DNA of 64,000 bases from Conus ventricosus (Eukaryota; Mollusca; Gastropoda; Neogastropoda; Conidae): contig CM031610.1 of the NCBI GenBank assembly GCA_018398815.1, positions 31,587,985 to 31,651,984 of the forward strand. The letters are read 5' to 3'. The position numbers were made by a program, and so were the translations under genes. Below are positions 21,521 to 33,060 of this stretch, in pieces (the stretch's first letter is position 1; the number at the start of each line of letters is the position of its first letter). The notes beneath the pieces are model-generated. The model was not told where the DNA came from. It saw only the letters and a program-made list of their open reading frames with translations, and ran no database searches.

Positions 21521-23300
21521 TGCTTGATTGTATGCTTCGTTAATACAAACGGGTGTGCGCGCATGCGAGAATGTGTGTGTGTGCGCGCGCGAGTGAGTGT
21601 GTCTGTCTGTGCGGGCCTAATGAAGTTGTAATGTGCAAGGGGTTCGAAATGGAAATAAAGGTGGAGATTGCATATTGGTGTATGTTCTCTCTCTCTGTGC
21701 GTGTGGGAGCAAAGCAGTGTTACTGTCTGTTTCTTTGTGTGTGCCATCCACCTCCCCGACCACCAACCCTACGGGGTACTTTGCTTATATAGGATTGAAA
21801 TGAACATTGTGAAAACAACTCGGTCCAAGTTTCAACCAATGATTTTATCGGAAACAACTCGCACACGTCAGCCAATGAAAATTGACCTTTTCCCACGCAG
21901 TGAACAAGATTTCCGTGCAGGCATGGTTTATTTTCAGACGCATGATACAGGTGCATTGGCAAGGAAACATCCTGAAAAGGGAACACCACCACCAAACAAA
22001 AAACAAACAAAAAAAACCCCACGAAAAAGACACTTTCCCCCGAACTGCACGAGACAGAGGTAAAATAACTAATGAAACTTTGAACAGGAGGAATAATTGT
22101 GGGCAACTAGCCATCCCCGACCACCAGCCCTACCGGGTACACTATAGATAGAAGAAAGAACAATTTGGGAACACATCAGGTCAGTCTCCCAATGAAATTT
22201 AGGACGACCATATGTACGCAATCTAAGATTTCACGCTAACAGCTTATTTTCGCAAAAACAAACAAACAAAACTATTTGCCTTTCATGAGAGACACCTTGA
22301 CAAAGTTAGAAAAAAATCGCCAGCTTCCAACCCGCCCCCCACCAAAACACCCACTACAGTCCATTACATTTAACCAACCATCAAGATAGTTTCAGGTGTA
22401 TAAAAAGAGTTTTTATTAAAATAAAAACATTTACGATTGTGTATGGCAGATTTTCTTCCCATGTGTTTAGTTGTTGATACAAACAGAATATTTTATAGCA
22501 ATAAAAATTTTTGTCTCTTGTAATCCTTTAATAAGAGAATTATTTTAGAAAAATAACCTACAAGGGAACACTTTTTTCTGATCACAAGAAAATTAGCTGC
22601 TATATGTGGACAGAAAAACGAAACTTACGAGATACACCAGAGTGCCCCGTGAGGGGGAAGGGGCTGCAGCGTTTTGGGCGTTACCAACCCCATCATCAAA
22701 GAGAACCGAACAGAGGGAGAAAAGTTCCCTGAAAGTCATCAGTGATGCTCGAGCACCTATTCCGGGTTACCTGACCAATGACGGAAATTCCCCTATCCCC
22801 ACAGCCCATCTTTGAGCTTTAAGGAACAACCCGGTCCACCTTGACCCAATCACTTCACCGGAAATCGTCCTTCCTCGGCTAGAACCGAACTACACTGCTG
22901 ACAAGATTGTCAAAATGAGCGTTCTTGACCGCATTTCATCTTCGAAGACTTCCGAATATGACAGTACGAATAGTACCTTTTATTCTTTTATTTCTTCACT
23001 CATTCACACATGTCAGTCGGCACGCGATGGCCTGCTCTTCTACGACGAATGTAATTAGGGCGCAAACTGAAATGCAAACCTTTTTTTTTCTAAACGCTTT
23101 TGATCTCGGTTTAAGGTTTCATCCAAAGCACTTTGAGGCTTAGGAATCTACATAAATATTACGTGAAGAAAAACCTCTGTAATATGGCCGCTTTCAGGTA
23201 GGATTTGGACCCAGGACCTTCAGACCAAGGTAGTACTGCTATCAGCGTTGGTTGGACCAATCAAGCTTCATCTGGAATCGGTTCAGACTTTCAACCAGTA
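21521..23300. other. Non-coding, no gene recognised
   Basis: Two short similar segments, CCCCGACCACCAACCCTACG at about 21756 and CCCCGACCACCAGCCCTACC at about 22115, each followed by GGGTAC and A/T-rich sequence, show a small dispersed repeat. AT-rich around 22380-22560. Nothing else recognised. Confidence 0.55.
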
Positions 23301-23303
23301 AAA

Positions 23304-23405
23304 GTTAGTTAGTTAGTTAGTGTTTATAGGGTCCAGCGGACTACTAGGAGCCAAATCAGGACCTCAGGTATCATATCTGAGTCTCTTGATACAAATACCC
23401 ACACT
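23304..23405 (-). mobile_element. 3'-end-only copy of the I/Nimb-like LINE
   Basis: About 100 bp that match the last 100 bp of the LINE at 24927-27228, including the TTTATAGGGTCCAGCGGA segment and a longer (GTTA)n tail as read on the plus strand. It is flanked by a 7-bp duplication AGTAAAA at 23297-23303 and 23406-23412. An extreme 5' truncation. The right boundary is slightly ambiguous because the LINE itself carries CTAGTA there. Confidence 0.85.
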
Positions 23406-23769
23406 AGTAAAACCTTACCAGCTGATGTGCTTGCGGTCCAAAACTTCCATGCTGGCAGATATCTATGAAGGCGTGAATCGAAAACAGCGATTGCACGCTG
23501 TGGATCCGCGTTGTCTTAGCGGTATTACAGCGTCACGTAACGCTTTGATTCGTTTACCAATACTTTTGTTTTCACAATTTCGTCAGTTAAAAAGGTTCAA
23601 AGGTTAAATTCCCACAGCCTGATGGCCGAAGGGGCAGTGAACTATCGGAAGTTCTATGATAGGGGATTGTGGAAGGCGAAGCCTTACCCCACCCCCCACC
23701 ACCTTCACATACCTCCACTTGTTTTTTAAACTACGTCAGATCTCCATTCACAGCTGTAAGGACTATAGT

Positions 23770-23945
23770 TTTCAAGCCCGTAAAATTCCAACCCCATGTG
23801 CGGCTCGAACTCGCGACCATCAGCTCTACGGCCAAACGATCTAACCGTTTGAAAGCGGGTCCCTTGATTCGGCAATGTTACGCCTGAATAGCTGACATCG
23901 TCTGCCATTGCCTTCCACAAACAACCCTCTGTAGGTAGGAAGAAA
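23770..23945 (-). mobile_element. SINE family 2, copy 1
   Basis: The minus strand contains GCTGATGGTCGCGAGTTCGA (B-box-like) after an A-box-like TAGATCGTTTGGCCG, with GGGACCCGCTTTCAAACGG upstream. The plus-strand segments GCGACCATCAGCTCTAC and AGCGGGTCCCT and CAACCCTCTGTA recur in the same order at 27857-28015. Confidence 0.7.
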
Positions 23946-24179
23946 CTCTTGGACAGCTTGACAGCAGGTCTTCAGAGTAGAAACCCCCTCAGACAAGTGT
24001 TTCGGCCCTGAACTCCTTCCACTCTAAGGGGGCCGGGCCGCACCCAGGTCATGACTCCCAGATGCCCTTCTACTGCCAACTTTCTTTTTTGCCTGGCGCT
24101 GCCGGGATTCTGACCCGCAACTTTTGGATGAGTGGGCGTCTCAAGGCGCGCCTCCCCCCCCCCCCCCCCCCCCTCTCTC

Positions 24180-24918
24180 TCTTTTGGACGGATGTCCTTA
24201 CCCCACTGCTAACGGGACACCTGTCTTAAGCCTTATGGGGTTCACTTTTGTTCCTCCTTGACCCTGCTCGAATTCTTTTCGTCTGCCTCTGCCATTGCCT
24301 TCAGGGTTCTGGTCCTCTTCTTACCTGAAATCCCGACTGTTCCATCATGAGGTCACAGGTGATGAGCCTACAAATCCCTTCGCTCCAACTTCTACGGCGA
24401 AGACCCGGCCTGGAAGCCGGATTCCCTCAAGCCGCTGGCTAGATTGGCATACTTCTTCTTGTAGATGTGCGCTTGCTCCATTCTGCTTTTGTATGGCACA
24501 GCGAGTTCGATCAGTATCTTTTGCTTGATGAACCTGAGTAGAGAACATTATCCGGCCTCATGCCACTCTTCCTGATGATCGCCCGATGGTTCTCCCATTC
24601 TGGAAGGTCCACTATGCATTCCCTACTCCATCCAGTAAACTGTGCTTCCATGCTCTTGATATCACAGTTGTTCTAGGCCATGATTTGTGGCCTCCTGCCG
24701 AGTAGAACTTTATCGCTGGAGTGTCTGATGGCATAGAGTTTGTTCCAGCAGTACTAACCGCATGTGCGATCTCCTTGAGCACTTGGTTGTGCCTCCATGT
24801 GTACCTTCCCTGGGTTAGCGCTGCTTTGCGTGAACTCTGGACATGTTCCACTGTTTGCCGTGACAGAGTGGACACGTAGGGTCATCTGATTTCCCCCATT
24901 TGACCAGGTGTGAACTCG
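24180..24918 (-). mobile_element. Older RT-type element, downstream part (split by LINE)
   Basis: Continuation of the element interrupted at 27237. Right after the second copy of the target duplication the minus strand reads LPSSSHLVKWG then DDPTCPLC, joining in sense with ...VYDLLP on the other side. It then reads, after a frameshift, AALTQGRYTWRHNQVLKEIA, and further on a stretch near 24345-24548 that fits the C-terminal domain of the same ORF family. Several frameshifts and stops make it a pseudogene. It fades out near a poly-C run at about 24155-24172. Confidence 0.7.
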
Positions 24919-24926
24919 AGGGCAGG

Positions 24927-27228
24927 TGGTTAGTTAGTGTTTATAGGGTCCAGCGGACTACTAGGAGCCAAATCAGGACCTCAGCTATCATATCTAAGTC
25001 TCTAAATACAAATACCCACACTAGTATTAACACATCGTTTAAAATTTATGAGGACAAAAACAATTATCTGTTCAACTCCGGCGACACCTGTATACATTAT
25101 TAAAACACTATATTTTATAAAATAAGTTTACCTCTTTCAAAAAAGAAAAAATAAGATCTACTGAAATCTCACGAAAAAGAACCGATAAATCACTGATGGA
25201 AAAGAACTTCTCTCTGATACACATCAAATCAGCACATTCTGTCAAAAAATGATTAACACTGAACAAGCTGTCACACGCAACACACCATGGGGGGTCTTCC
25301 CTTCTGAATAGCCAACTGTGCGTTATATAGCAGTGCCCAATATGTAACCGTGACAAAACCGATTCCTCTTTACGGTTACGTACCACCGATGGGAAAGGAT
25401 TGGTTAAATCTGGGCAAATTTTAAACAATTTATTATGAATTTGATTACACCATTCATTCTGCCACAATTCACGACAATACAAACTAGATTTATGACGTAG
25501 ATCAGAGTGAGGAACAAACTGCATATGCCTCCTGGAAAGACTTGCACCGAGAGCTTGTTTGGCTGCTTCGTCCACCACTGAGTTACCATAGATTCCCATG
25601 TGACTGGGGACCCACAAGAAAACTATATGCTTTCCCGAAGAGACAAGCTGAGTATGAAGATCATGAATATCAGCCAAAACTGGATGTGACACTTCTCTTG
25701 TCGATAAAGCTGACAATGCCGACAATGAATCCGATAAAATAAGGAAATCATTCTGATCTGACCTGGACACCGCACTGAGGGCCAGATGTAAAGCCTTCAG
25801 TTCAGCAGTATAAACAGACGACCAATCCCGCAATCTTAACAAAGTAGGCTCCTGAAAATTGTTATCACACACACTGGCAGCTGCAGCCCTCTCACCTTTT
25901 TTAGAACCATCAGTAAAAATCTTGATAAAATCTTTATAAAGTTCACATTGCCCAAGATAAAGTTGTTTATATGCAGCACTCGAGGTGACCTCCTTTCGAA
26001 ATTGAGTTAAATATAAATTAATCTCTGGATTGGCGACTTTCCAAGGAGGAAAATCAGTCTGTAATGGACCGTCATCAACAGCATCAAGATCAATTCCAGC
26101 TGCCCCGAAGTGGGGCAAAATACGAATACCTAGTGGAGGAATCTCATTTGGCTTTAAGTCATATTTGGCTCTAAAAGGCGGGTTCATAACAATATCATAG
26201 GCAGGGTTTTCTGGATTAGCCCTCAGTTTCAGGTAGTAATTCATGGAAAGACGCAACCTCCTTAGCTCCAGAGGGGGTTCACCAGATTCAACATACAAAC
26301 TCTCTTTTGGAGATGTGCGAAGTGCTCCCAGAGCAATCCGCAGTCCTTGATGATGAATTGGATCAAGAGCTTTGAGGTAAGACTTTCGTGCAGAACCATA
26401 TACCACACACCCATAATCTAGCTTTGGTCTCACCAAAGCCCGATACAATCGCAACAAAGTTCGCTTGTCTGCACCCCAATCAGTGTGACTAATAACCTTC
26501 AAAACATTCAAACCTGACTGGCAAGATTGTTTAATGTACTTAATGCGAGGCAAAAAAGAAAGCTTATTATCAAAAATAACCCCCAAAAATTTCACTTGTT
26601 TGGAAACTTTAATTACCTGACCATTGAGACTGATAGCCGGTTCTAAGACCTGAGATCTTTTCCTATGGAAATGAATACACTCTGTCTTAGTAGCTGAAAA
26701 CTTAAATCCATTTTCAGTAACCCACTGCTGAACACGATTAACACACAACTGAAGTTGACGTTCAGCTGCAGCCAAAGTTTTCCCCTTGGCAGAGATGGAG
26801 AAGTCATCAACAAATAATGACTTATCAATTCCAGACTTCACTGACTGGACGATGTTATTAATCTTCAGATTGAACAGAAGTGGAGAAAGGATGCTACCTT
26901 GAGGGACACCCATCTCCTGCTCAAAAGGATCCGAAAAGGTCGAATGAAGTCTATGCCTGTTAGACAAAAAATTAGCAATAAACATTGGTAAATTACCTTT
27001 AAAATCAAGTGCCTTCAAGTCCTGAAGAATTCCGTGCCTCCATGTTGTGTCATAAGCTTTTTCTAAATAAAAAAGAATAGAAACTACATGTTCTCCATTA
27101 ATCAAAGCATTCCTGATAAAAGACTCATATCGAACCAAGTGATCAGTAGTACTGCGGTTGTTCCGAAATCCACACTGGGAAACATCTAAGGCCCCCAGAC
27201 GTTCTAACTACCATAACAATCGAGAATA
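24927..27228 (-). mobile_element. 5'-truncated I/Nimb-like non-LTR retrotransposon
   Basis: A LINE copy of about 2.3 kb on the minus strand, comprising part of the reverse transcriptase, an RNase H domain, a C-terminal Cys/His segment and a short 3' UTR. It ends CTATAAACAC followed by a (TAAC)n tail. An 8-bp duplication, AGGGCAGG on the plus strand, flanks it at 24919-24926 and 27229-27236, so both ends are visible. The 5' end is cut inside the RT domain, as expected from incomplete target-primed reverse transcription. It sits inside an older RT-type element. The RT plus RNase H layout resembles the I/Nimb group known from snails; that assignment is from memory, not a search. Confidence 0.9.
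25108..27228 (-). pseudogene. LINE polyprotein fragment (RT + RNase H), inactive
   Basis: Reading frame of the truncated LINE. From the element edge the frame runs to a TAG at 27210-27208 and is then open to 25108, about 676 residues counted from 27138; no real start codon survives. RT signs, with residues in that count: QCGF upstream, LEKAYD at 25-30, GVPQGSILSPLLFN at 77-90 and FVDD at 109-112. The acidic residue expected in motif A (family pattern F.DLEKA.D) is Tyr at residue 24, so catalysis should be lost even without the stop. RNase H spans about 405-530: FTDGS, TAEL, LSDSLSAL, and VPSHMG followed by VDEAAKQA. Near the C-terminus a WCVAC...H..TEC pattern is the usual Cys/His motif. The long open frame with few lesions suggests a fairly recent insertion. 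Confidence 0.92.
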
Positions 27229-27236
27229 AGGGCAGG

Positions 27237-27700
27237 AGGTCATATACAGATCTGCGGATGAAGCCGACTCTAAGAGGTGGCATGTGCCATATATCATTCC
27301 AGTTGAGACTTCTTTGCAGTATGTTTTCCCACGTTGTCCACTGTCCTTGTTGGCCTTGCTGGACTGCCTTCTGGATTCTCTTGGCTCCTCTTCTGTCTTC
27401 AGTTTCTCTATTACCATGTCTCTCTTTGCTTTCCCTTTCGACCACCATTTCATGTCTGTCGATCCCAGCCCCTCTCTGTTGGTCTGTGCCTGTTATTTCC
27501 TTGATCTTGAGGTTTTCCTTTGCCACGTCTGCTGTCTCCCGAACTTTCCATTTTCTGCCAGTCTTTTAGCTTTGGCCGGACTGATCTCACAACTTTGTCT
27601 CCGGAGTCCTCAAGCATGGTTAGTATTCTTGCTTGACCCACTTTGTATTCCTCGAGCACGGACTTTAGAGGAAGCTACAGCTTTGCTTGGCGGCAATAGA
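27237..27700 (-). mobile_element. Older RT-type element, upstream part (split by LINE)
   Basis: Minus-strand frames from about 27660 down to 27237 carry broken pieces of a widespread animal retroelement ORF that I recognise by pattern: KVGQARILTMLEDS, then a QGQWTTWENILQRSLNW stretch, then WHMPPLRVGFIRRSVYDLLP. The frame shifts between pieces. The sequence stops at the left copy of the 8-bp duplication, where the LINE begins, and continues at 24918. The family name is uncertain; the continuity across the insertion is direct. Confidence 0.7.
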
Positions 27701-27856
27701 GGGCGACGTCAGTGAGACCATGTGGGGCACCTTGCCATTTCCCTGTATACTTGTTGATTTTGGCCTCCATTGATTCCACAGTGCTAGTGCCAGTACTGAT
27801 ATTGTATATTAGAAGAGGTCACAGAAGTATCGGGATCAGCATGAATTGCAAACACG

Positions 27857-28015
27857 TAAAAATCCGGTCCCATGAGCGGTTCGAACTGGCGACCATCAGC
27901 TCTACAAGATCTAACCATTTGACAGCGGGTCCCTGGATTGGTCAGCGCCACACCTGAACACTATCATCGCCTGCTGCCTGGTAGTCAGTCCAGAAACAGC
28001 CCTCTGTACAGTTGT
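27857..28015 (-). mobile_element. SINE family 2, copy 2
   Basis: Plus strand GGTTCGAACTGGCGACCATC, CAGCTCTACAAGATCTAACC, GACAGCGGGTCCCTGGATT and CAGCCCTCTGTACAG align with 23770-23945. It lies just beyond the split RT-type element, so the two copies bracket the nested cluster in the same orientation. Confidence 0.7.
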
Positions 28016-28230
28016 ATGGCGATCCACCCAAACGTTCCATTCGTGCTATTCATTTTTATTGTTGGATGTACGATTCACATTTTATTGTGCCGGAAAATGT
28101 GAGAGTCTTCTCACCACAAAAGTCTCTTGCTGCCTTTTTTTTTGTTCACGTGACTTTATTCAGCTCTGTGTATACTCTATCTGTAGATTTTCTTTGTCTC
28201 TCTTTCTCTTTTCTTTTCGGTTTATTTTTT

Positions 28231-28466
28231 TGTATGGAAGGACAGTTTCTCTATTGCTGACAGCTCTTGGACTTGGGCTTGGCACACACACGTATGGAAG
28301 GACAGTTTCTCTATTGCTGACAGCTCTTGGACTTGGGCTTGGCACACACACGTATGGAAGAACAGTTTCTCTATTGCTGACAGCTCTTGGACTTGGGCTT
28401 GGCACACACACGTATGGAAGGACAGTTTCTCTATTGCCGATAGCTCTTGGGCTTGGCACACACACA
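28231..28466. repeat. 60-bp tandem repeat, about 4 copies
   Basis: GTATGGAAGGACAGTTTCTC starts at 28232, 28292, 28352 and 28412; units run through GACAGCTCTTGGACTTGGGC and end CACACACAC. Copies differ at single positions (AACAG in copy 3; GCCGATAG and a 6-bp loss in copy 4). Period 60 keeps frame, but no gene context was seen. Confidence 0.97.
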
Positions 28467-28469
28467 CAG

Positions 28470-28799
28470 CTACCACTTGACTTACTTGACTTAATCATAC
28501 AGCGTGGTCGATCTTAAGAGCTGGGTACCGCTTCGGAAACGGAAACCGGTTTATGAATCTTCTATTTATGTTTTTTCACCATAATTTTATACCGTTTTCC
28601 TGGACAGAACCGGTTTTTAAAACGGGTATTTTTACGCCGGTACATGCCACAACTTTTGGACTAATGCTAATATGTATTCAGTAAAGCCCCCCCCCCCCCC
28701 CCCCTCCTTCTCATCCTCCCCCCAACCCATACACACACACTTACATACTAATCAACATAGCAGAAGATATTTTAGTACCTTTTTAGTTCCTTTACCCTC

Positions 28800-28834
<35 letters not shown>

Positions 28835-28875
28835 AGAGAATGGGCGTTGTACAAGGAGCATTGTGAAATGAAGCC
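28470..28875. other. Non-coding with poly-C and (GA)n
   Basis: A C run at about 28687-28704 and (GA)n at about 28801-28839. CGGTTT/AAACCG segments around 28535-28640 show self-similarity. No gene recognised. Confidence 0.55.
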
Positions 28876-28879
28876 GAAC

Positions 28880-29308
28880 CTAACAAGTTACCAAATTTAG
28901 GCTAACATTCCACACATGTGGACTTTGAAATGAAACAAGAAGATTGTGTGTATTCTGATCTACTAACTCTACATCGTTAGGAGAAATATATCTAAGTAAA
29001 CAATGAATATGTTTAGGACCAGACAACCCTAAACCTTTCAACAACTCTCTCCCTGTCTCCGCTGTTTCCCAGTTGATACGGTAAGCAAGAAAACTAAAAC
29101 TTTTACCACGATTTATATGGGGAGCCAGTACACGGACGTGACTTAAAAAAAATGCATTTGCTAAGCTGTGGATGCCTTCCACAAATCTCAAGCTTCCATA
29201 CCCTCCACCCAAACAATAAAGAAAATACCGACTACAGCGGGCAGTGTCTCTTCCAACCTTCTCTGCAAAATAACTCGAAATCCTCACGTAATTCTTGGAA
29301 ACGGCCAC
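28880..29308 (-). CDS. Unrecognised 142-residue open frame
   Basis: Open frame on the minus strand from ATG at 29308, ending in CCAAATTTAG-rich sequence. Residues of note: a GGGYGSLRFVEGIHSLA stretch, INWETAETGRELLKGLGL and HCLLRYISPNDVELVDQN. The composition is protein-like (balanced, no low complexity) and the frame crosses ordinary sequence, unlike most ORFs here. I recognise no domain. Given the surroundings it is most likely a remnant of a transposon ORF; a single exon of a host gene is possible but no splice sites were convincing. Confidence 0.3.
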   Translation of the reverse strand: MAVSKNYVRISSYFAEKVGRDTARCSRYFLYCLGGGYGSLRFVEGIHSLANAFFLSHVRVLAPHINRGKSFSFLAYRINWETAETGRELLKGLGLSGPKHIHCLLRYISPNDVELVDQNTHNLLVSFQSPHVWNVSLNLVTC

Positions 29309-29309
29309 T

Positions 29310-30091
29310 TTCGATTTTCAATTATTAAACCGGCGAGCCGCATCTGGAGCCGGTTTTATAGACCGCCACACATCTAATCCCGCCCCCCCCCCCCCCCCCC
29401 CCCCATTCCCAAGCATAGCTGTTGTCAGCTTATATTACGGACCTACAACACAGAGTGAAAGTTCACGCTGTTGCCCTGTACTTTTTCAAATATTCTTGCG
29501 TATTAGAAGTACGCAAGGCCCAACCAACAAACAAGGTTCGATTATAACTTGTTTCGGAAATAAATCGTTATGGTGGACTTGTAAAGCTTGTGAACTCCAA
29601 TGGAAGACACACAAAAAAAAGAAAAAAGAAAAAAAAGCCATCTACAGTCGGTCAGGTCATGAATGTCGCCGTTGGTGAGAATCATTTCTTGAACACACAC
29701 ACACATGATACCTCATTAACTGCAGTCTGTCCACGCAGATTCTGTGCCCATTCTTTAGGAGAGATGGGTCGCTATGTTTTGAAAAACCGTGGCGTAGGCG
29801 GGAAGTGAAGTATCGTCTGCTCCATTGTCAACGTCTTCGCTTCTCGGACAGTGGCCCGCTGAGGACGAGGACTGACCAGAGGCAACATGTCGTCTGCATG
29901 GCCTCGCCGCCGCCATCTTCAGCGATGTTGGACAGACCTGGTCAGTATCGTCGCAATTCGGACAAAGGAGATCCGGGTTCTACCTGCTTAACCTTGCTTC
30001 CACGGTCATGGGACAGTTTCGTTCGTCTCCTGGGAAAGGCACGGTGAGGAAAAACCTACTGACCGCGGGAAAAGTCCTGTTGAGAGCGGGG

Positions 30092-30125
<34 letters not shown>

Positions 30126-30561
30126 GCAATTCGGGATCCTCTTCAGGGGGTAAAAATGACCTGGTGGCGAAAGCTTGGCTGTGTCTGGAGTTGTAATGAC
30201 ATCACCTGTCAGCGAAACAGCAACGAGTGGGCTGCAGGATTCGCATGGCAGTTCCCTCGGTGGTGGGGTCTTTCGCCGTGGGCTCTGCGGTCATGAAACA
30301 CGGGACGATTCCGTGCAGATTCTATTGTTTCGCACAACGACACAATGATATCTGCCAGGGAGCAGTTATGTCCCTTGACGTCTTAACGGAACGTCCAATG
30401 TCAACATATCAGCGCAGACTTCCCAGCGGTGGTGCAGGACTGCTTCGGGATGGTTGGTTCGGCAGATGAGGACAGCGCTTCTCTGGGTCCCACTCGCAGC
30501 TGTGGATGTACCTTTTTCTCCTGCAAGACAAACGAGAACCGCTTTTAGAGTCAGAACGTTC

Positions 30562-30636
<75 letters not shown>

Positions 30637-31520
30637 CTCTCTCTCTTACATTGCCTCGATGGAATTACACTATATTGATCATTTGGTGGTGGTGGGGAAA
30701 TTTTCAAAGATCAAAGGAATTCCAACAAAATGAGACTACCCTACAAATTACGATCATTCTGATAGAAAGACGTGAGTAGCATTGTCCAGAAAACAAAAGC
30801 GTTAACTTCACTCCAAAATGAACTACTAAAACGTCCGAAGAAACTTGTGTCTGATCACGTGAAGAACGGATTTCTTGCATCACAACGCAATTAAGTTAGT
30901 CTAAGGGCGATGAATTTGTGCATCATTCTTTTGAATGAATGTATGTATATCTATTCATGGTTATTTATATTTGCAGGACATTGCTGAATAGAAATCGGTA
31001 TATGGGATTCAAAACATTTGGTTATTCTTCTAAAAAAAGATTTGGGTGCGGTTGACGCCATGTTAATTTGTATATCATAAAGACCGGAAGGGGGGGGGGG
31101 GGGGGGGGAGGAGGGAGAAAAGGGAAAATTCAGAGGATTTTTGTTTCTTAACACGACAAATTCATATCACAAGGAATGAAAACTCAAGACATTCAATCGC
31201 CAACCAAAACCTGAAGAACGCAAACGCTAGAGGAAAAATTTAAGCACGTGTCAAGCAAATGCAAATTACAAAGGAAGATGTTTTTGAAAATGCAATCATG
31301 CCTAAAGCCATTCCTTGGTAAACCCTACTTCGGTGACAGACGGAAAAACAGTTTTACTGAGAAAAGGAATAATAAAAAGAGAAAAGTTTATCGTTTTTTC
31401 GCCAGTTGGTTGATAAATGACATGCGACGAAAAACCAAGCAACCAAACAAAAAACCCAACCAAAAACAAAAGAAAGTTAAAAAAAAAGGGTGCTCCATTA
31501 CTTGCAATGCAGCTGCAGAC
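29310..31520. other. Non-coding with G/C homopolymers and (CT)n
   Basis: C run at about 29384-29404, a G run of about 32 at 30090-30121, (CT)n at about 30567-30648 and a G run at about 31089-31108. CCGCCGCCATCTTCAG near 29908 is a YY1-like element on the minus strand. No coding frame recognised. Confidence 0.55.
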
Positions 31521-31527
31521 GAAAGGA

Positions 31528-31660
31528 AAAGAAAGAGAGAGAGAGAGAGGAGAGAGAGAGGAGGAGAGAGAGAGAGAGAGAGAGAGAGCTGAGGACGTCT
31601 TCCGTTATCCAGAAAGAGAGAGAGGGGAGAGAGAACTGAGGAAGTCTTCCGTTATCCATA
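31528..31660. repeat. (GA)n tract with duplicated 25-bp segment
   Basis: GA-rich from 31528 to 31590, then GCTGAGGACGTCTTCCGTTA and, after GA-rich filler, ACTGAGGAAGTCTTCCGTTA about 43 bp later, both followed by TCCA. Confidence 0.85.
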
Positions 31661-31904
31661 GTATGTCATTCTTGGCTACTGGCACAGACACATCCACTCG
31701 AGTTAAAGAAATCTCTCTCTCTCTCTCTCTCCATCTCTCTCTGCCCCCTCCCTCCCTCTCCCCTCCAAAGAGTACATATTGCAACTGCCTCTCCCTCATA
31801 ATGTTACCTTTTAATCAAAAAGATGCAAAAACCCTACATCCACCCATTACTTTCCATCTTTCAAATAGCGGGAAATACAATCAGTGGACAACATTTCGCC
31901 AATC

Positions 31905-32056
31905 ATGTTTTGCCCGAATACGTTTCGCCCAGTCACGTTTCACCCAATCATGTTTCACACAGTCACGTTTCGCCAGTCACTTTTCGCACAGTCACGTTTC
32001 GCCAGTCACGTTTCACATAGTCACGTTTCGCTCAATCACGTTTCACACAGTCACGT
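31905..32056. repeat. 15-17 bp degenerate tandem repeat, about 9-10 copies
   Basis: Unit CAGTCACGTTTCGCC / CAGTCACGTTTCACA with 1-2 bp length changes. Frames read HVSP.HVSH or VTFR.TF runs but no start, domain or conserved length supports a protein. Confidence 0.88.
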
Positions 32057-32059
32057 ATA

Positions 32060-32799
32060 CAGGAGATACTTCTCGCATGACACCAAGTATAGCCTGCTTA
32101 GGCCACGCGATTATGTGCACGGAAAAAGAACTGCGTGTTGGTTCTGAGGTCCGCAGAAGCGCCTGCCCCGCTGCTGGGTGGAGGACGCAAAGGCCACTTT
32201 CAGTTCCGTTTCGGTGTTATATCTGATGTGTAGTATCTTATGACTAACACCCCGTCTCCATGTGTAGCTCTGCCAAGAGGTACACACATCAAAGAGACTG
32301 ATCATATCAGCAGTCAACGAGTGCTTCAAACCACCAGGAGCATACGAAGATCTACAATCATTGCTCGAAATTTTTTTTTGTATATAACGATTTTTTCCCT
32401 CCAAATGGCACCCATATATGCCGATGTTAGAGGCCCAGAATGAATTATGAATGAATATGACATTGTACAAATTACTAGTTAGTATGATTATAGGACCCTA
32501 GAACTGTTGCATCGCCTAAAAACAGCCCCATTGGACATTTTTGCCCGACCTAAAGAAAATATAAAAATAAAAATAAAAAATGTCAACTTTCATAAAACAC
32601 TTGGCTTGCCTCATGTGCTGTCTCCCCCTGTCTCTCTCCCTCTCTCTTTACCCCGTAATTATCGTTATGTTTGATATGTTGGTTTCTTCTTTATTCACCT
32701 TTTGTTTGGTCTTTGTTCATTTTCTTTTATCTTCCATTATGGTTGTGTTATATGAACTTATCTGACTTTAAAAAAAAAAAGAGAAAAAAAATCTACAAC
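32060..32799. other. Non-coding, no gene recognised
   Basis: Ordinary sequence with short T and A runs; nothing identifiable. Confidence 0.5.
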
Positions 32800-33060
32800 C
32801 AGTTAAGAACAGAAAGCCGCATGGTATGGCCATGTAAACAAGATCCATGGGCCTTGCTCAATCAGTTCTCCAAGGCACTCTTGAAGAGGCTGACGAAGGA
32901 AAAGCGATGGCAGAGTGGGCAAAAAAAAAAACACATTAGAGACCCAGACCTTGGCCACAGCCGACAGAACGAACTGGAGGAACCTGGTGAACCGTTCTTC
33001 AGTGTGACTGATGCCCCAATGACCTCAAACGAAGTTACGGGAGAAGAGGAGCAACCGAAA
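32800..33060 (+). mobile_element. LINE C-terminal remnant (RTE-like)
   Basis: Plus-strand frames read in pieces GHVNKIHG, then KSDGRVGKKK, then ADRTNWRNLVNRSSV, interrupted by shifts and stops. This order (GHV..., basic RG.KK segment, ADR..WR..V..S) is the usual end of an RTE/CR1-type polyprotein. Very degraded, with no ends identified. Confidence 0.5.
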
